The notes under the pieces: model-generated | What the model was told of the DNA's origin: nothing | Database searches by the model: none | What the model saw: only the letters and a program-made list of their open reading frames with translations | Translations under genes and position numbers: made by a program | In this document: piece by piece, positions 60,898 through 64,000 of the stretch | Layout of the letters: each line of letters starts with the position of its first letter | How positions within the stretch are numbered: position 1 is the stretch's first letter | Source: Eutrigla gurnardus | Lineage: Eukaryota > Chordata > Actinopteri > Perciformes > Triglidae | NCBI GenBank assembly: GCA_963514095.1 | Contig: OY741270.1 | Coordinates: 28,791,058 to 28,855,057 of the forward strand | Direction of reading: 5' to 3' | DNA: 64,000 nt

Positions 60898-63452
60898 CTG
60901 AGGAGCAAATGATATCAATACTAATCATTAAAAAAAAAAAGCCTTTTCGTTTCACATTATACGACCTGCATGAACACTAAGTTTAGATTCACCAAAACAC
61001 AAAAAGTCCCGTTTTACAGCAACATTATTTGACTGCTTCCCGTCTCATCTGCAGCAGAAAGCCTGGATGTTATATTGTTAAATAGTTCCAGAGAGCACAC
61101 TTTACATTTCTGATGTATTTATTTCATGTTGTTTGAAATACTTATTTGTGTCCTGCCTTTTTCCTGTCCCTACGGCTGTAGATAAATAAACCTCATCTAC
61201 AAAGAAGGAGTCTTTTCAGACTCTGATTTTATGTTATTTAAACTGTTCCTGGCTCCTCCTCCTCCTCCTGGTCTCTGGTCTCTGAGGTGCACGTGCAGTA
61301 GGACCCCTACCCTCTCCAGGTCCTGACGCAGGTGCGTGAAGAGCTGCAGGCGTCGCAGCAGCACCTCGTGCTCGTGGCGTGCCAGGCTCTCCTCCTCGTC
61401 CTTCTTGGGCGTGAGCAGCGGCTGGTTGAAGTTGGCTTTGCGCTTCAGCTTCCAGTACTGGAACAGGAAGTCCACCACCTCCGGCAGCAGCTTCAGGTGA
61501 GCGGCCACCTCCTCCACCTCCACAAACTGGTAGAACTCCTCCTCCATCTCCTGCAGCTTCAGCTTGCGGAGGCTGACCCTCTTCTCCTGCTGGCGGCTGG
61601 TGAGCACCTCCAGGCCGCCGCCGCCGCCAGGCGTCCTGTCCATGAGACGAGGCGGCGCGTAGGACGAGGAGGAGGAGGGCGAGGCGGCGTCCTCCTCCAC
61701 TCTCACCCTGCCTCTCCTCCTGCCCTTCTTGTCTCTGACGCTCTCCTTCTCCTCCTCGTCCCCGGAGTCTCGGTCCCTGGACTCGGCGCCCTCGAGGCCC
61801 GAGTGTTTGGGGCAGTAGGACTTGAACTTGACCTCGTCGTCCTCCGTGAGGATGGTGTTCATCTCGAGGCCGGCGTGAAGGCCGCACGTCACGTGGAAGG
61901 CAGTCCGGCAGTTCTTCGCTGAACACTGCGGCGGCAAAAACGAACATTTAACGTTCAACAACACAGAGAATCAAGAGGATTTAGAACAAACTCATTAATG
62001 TGCATCCAAGTTCATAGATATCTCAGGATGTTTCTCACAGAGCAGGACAAGAACAATTATTATTATTATCCATCCATCCATCCATTTTCTACCGCTTATC
62101 CTGTATTCAGGGTCGCGGGGATTATTATTATTATATTTATTATTATTATAAACTGGTGCTAAATGCTTGGTCAGATTCTGAGTCTTATTTACTCTTTCAT
62201 CGGTTATCATTTAACACAATGTCGACATGTTATAGATTTTTATTAAAGCAAAGTAACTGCATGTTTTTGCTGACATTGGGCAAATTAAATGAAAAGATTT
62301 GAACAAAAACGTGTTAATACTCGAGAATGATTTTGGTATCTGTAATGAAAGGTATCCAACTACCGGTCACGATTGGAGTTATTATTATATCATCAATCAT
62401 GGAGTCATCAATTCACTCAATATTCACTTAATGACTTAAAATGATCTCCAGCTGGTAAATAAGGAGTCTTGTTATACAACGACAACATAATTTGGATTAC
62501 TGGTAGCAAAAATATTGTTCGATTTCATCCTCATTTCATATTTTTGATTTAACTGATAATATTAATAAATAAAATAAATATTAAAGCGATTCCAAACAGA
62601 CAAACACTGATCAGCTGCCTCCTCACACTCTCCAGCTGCAGAGTCGGACTCGTTCGAACACGCCGGGTCACGCGGTGCTTTTCGCGTCTCATTAGACGTA
62701 TTTGCGTTTTCTGCGCCGCAGAGCGTGAAACACGAGCGCTGACTCTACCTGTATGCACGCTCCGGCCTTCTCTTTGCACAGGCAGCAGATCAGAGCCCAT
62801 CTGTTGCTGGGAATGTGGGACACGTTGGTGATGGGCTCCATCTTCTCTGGATTCCCGATGCTCACCTGCAATCATGTCACAAAGTCTTAGCCGCACTAAA
62901 TACTGGAGAACACACACAAACCGCAAACTGGTCACTTTTAATTCACCTCTGGGATCCACAAGGCGCAGCTGACGTGGACCCACTTGGTCCCGCTCCGGGT
63001 CGGCTTCATGGCCCCGCCCTTCTTAGGACACAACTGGCACTTTGGCAGGATGCCGAGGGCGCAGATCCGGCACAGCCAGCTGCCCTTCGGAACCTTCTGA
63101 ATGCCGTAACACGCCTGGCGGGAAACGAGAAAACGGCTCAGCTTCCAGCGCGTCAAGTGGATCAATCAATACAGATGAAAGATCACGCTCTCATTTTGCT
63201 TTTTATTATATTAAAATGAGCCTGTGTGTTGACCTCTGACCTGGTGCACGCAGATGTTGCACTTGTCGCAGAACACCATCTCGTTGTTGTCCTCGCCGTC
63301 GGGCGACTGGCAGACGTCACACACCACGTCCTCGTCGTACTCGATGCCCAGCCCCTCCTCCGTCTCCATGGCGTGCGTCATGTTTTCGTGGCAGCAGTGC
63401 TCAAACTCCTCCATCGCCCGCTCCATGGTGATCTCGTCCAGCGGCGGCATTG
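58939..63452 (-). CDS. jade1: JADE-family PHD finger protein, best match JADE1 (3' part, six exons)
   Basis: Scaffold subunit that joins the HBO1 (KAT7) acetyltransferase with ING4/5 and MEAF6 for histone acetylation in the nucleus. Minus-strand exons: 63452-63241, 63114-62947, 62865-62749, 61925-61311, 60897-60780, 60044-58939. All junctions are GT-AG and in frame, giving 777 visible residues ending at TGA. From the first visible Met: EGLGIEYDEDVVCDVC starts PHD1 (about 44-95), then the zinc knuckle (CQLCPKKGGAMKPTRSGTKW), then PHD2 (about 140-200, CSAKNCRTAFHVTC, KSYCPKHSG). A helical region ([40 protein letters not shown]) follows, then a long disordered tail ending IIRRGVLAS. KPTRSGTKWVH, NCRTAFHVTC and the C-terminal IIRR..LAS fit JADE1 better than JADE2 or JADE3. 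The N-terminal exons lie beyond the window. Confidence 0.9.
60045..62748 (-). other. jade1: jade introns, no genes seen
   Basis: The introns at 60045-60779, 60898-61310 and 61926-62748 contain no recognisable exon. A short teleost repeat fragment (CCATCCATCCATCCATTTTC and TACCGCTTATCC, then GGGTCGCGGGG) lies at about 62070-62120, flanked by (ATT)n. Confidence 0.5.
61311..63452 (-). CDS. jade1: jade exons with PHD-zinc knuckle-PHD and EPC-like region
   Basis: The first four visible exons. PHD1 keeps the C4HC3 set (CDVC, FCDKC, CVHQAC, WLCRIC); this finger binds the unmodified H3 tail in JADE proteins. The knuckle CQLC ... HVSC and the second PHD (CCLC, CIQC, HVTC, CPKH) follow, together forming the PZP module. 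The fourth exon has an acidic and basic insert (RDRDSGDEEEKE, KKGRRRGRVRVEED), a Ser run and a Gly run, then the conserved LRKLKLQEMEEEFYQFVEV helix and TPKKDEEESLARHE. Confidence 0.9.
62070..62122. repeat. Short interspersed repeat tail (CCATn with CGCTTATCC)
   Basis: The string of CCAT repeats followed by TTTCTACCGCTTATCCTGTA and GGGTCGCGGGG is a familiar repeat end scattered through teleost genomes. The class (LINE tail or similar) is from general knowledge, not tested here. Confidence 0.6.
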
Positions 63453-64000
63453 CTGGAAAAGTCGTGAACAAAATAAACGTTTCTGACGTTGTCATGACAA
63501 CACCCAACTCCTCCATGAAAGTCTGATTTCAGGACTTCCACAATTCAGTCTCAAAGTTTCAAAGCAGCGCCAATAATGTGCTGAATTACAGGTTGGACTC
63601 TGTGAGTCATCCAAGCCGAAAAAAAAAGCACATCAACTGCAGAATGAAACAAAGACGTGGTCAAAGCAGCGCACGCAGCCAAAAACAAAACCAGGAGAAA
63701 TACTTTCCTGTGAACCCAAAACCTGAAACAAACAAGAGTCTCGAGGAGAAGACGGCGTGAATATAAACGCCACGAGACACAAGAATCACAAGTGATTGAT
63801 TTCTGCAAAGAGATCCGATGCTTTAGCCTTCAGTTTCATTCTTTGCTAAATTCCCTGATTTCTTTGCCAGGAGTTTCTTCAAGCTTAACGTTCATGTGGA
63901 AAAATCAATGAATTTGCCTCAGATCCAGTAAAAGAGTAAACTACACCACAGCGAAGAGCCACAGAGAGAAAAACACATCAGTTTGACTAAAACATTCAAT
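63453..64000 (-). other. jade1: jade intron running off the window
   Basis: A minus-strand acceptor (TTTTCCAG at 63460-63453) precedes the first visible exon. No further exon is seen up to the window end, so the N-terminal exons, including the start codon, lie beyond position 64000. Confidence 0.6.

Overview
The window is vertebrate nuclear DNA, most likely from a spiny-rayed teleost fish. The evidence is split genes with GT-AG introns encoding animal chromatin proteins, fish-type hAT and MITE-like transposons, a tRNA-derived SINE of a kind common in teleosts, and long AT-rich introns and spacers. The species cannot be told from the sequence alone.

Layout. Positions 1-3178 hold no gene I can prove; this is probably intron of a minus-strand gene. 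A short minus-strand exon at 3179-3263 looks like the first coding exon of letm1, because it is followed by a strong splice donor, encodes a mitochondrial-presequence-like start, and lies head-to-head with nsd2 as in human. From 5.1 to 21.4 kb on the plus strand lies a complete nsd2 gene (histone H3 lysine 36 methyltransferase): one non-coding exon plus 21 coding exons that join in frame into 1380 residues. It carries PWWP, PHD, PHD, PHD, PWWP, AWS, SET, post-SET and a C-terminal PHD/C5HCH module, but no recognisable HMG box. Intron 13 (12823-15336) contains a 1774-bp hAT transposon with an 8-bp target duplication, a BED-finger remnant and a nested foldback element.

From about 21.5 to 58.0 kb the intergenic space is repeats. 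A degenerate A-rich repeat brackets a 34-kb satellite array (about 22.2-56.3 kb). The array has three levels: a half-unit of about 180 bp, a dimer of about 361 bp, and higher-order units made of one SINE-carrying dimer (about 555 bp) plus 0 to 3 plain dimers. About 32 SINE copies, each with A-box- and B-box-like Pol III promoter motifs, are locked into the array. Later insertions sit in it: a TIR element with a nested 564-bp hAT (43.9-45.5 kb), and a 931-bp hAT present twice at the same site of adjacent units, showing that the array kept amplifying after that insertion. A 589-bp TIR element with hairpin minisatellite lies at the right edge.

From 58.1 kb to the end, on the minus strand, is the 3' part of a jade-family gene, best matched to jade1 (scaffold of the HBO1 histone acetyltransferase complex): six exons, 777 residues, 5' end beyond the window. 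nsd2 and the jade gene are convergent, so the array separates their 3' ends. The coding genes look ordinary apart from the missing HMG box; the most unusual structure is the SINE-bearing higher-order satellite.
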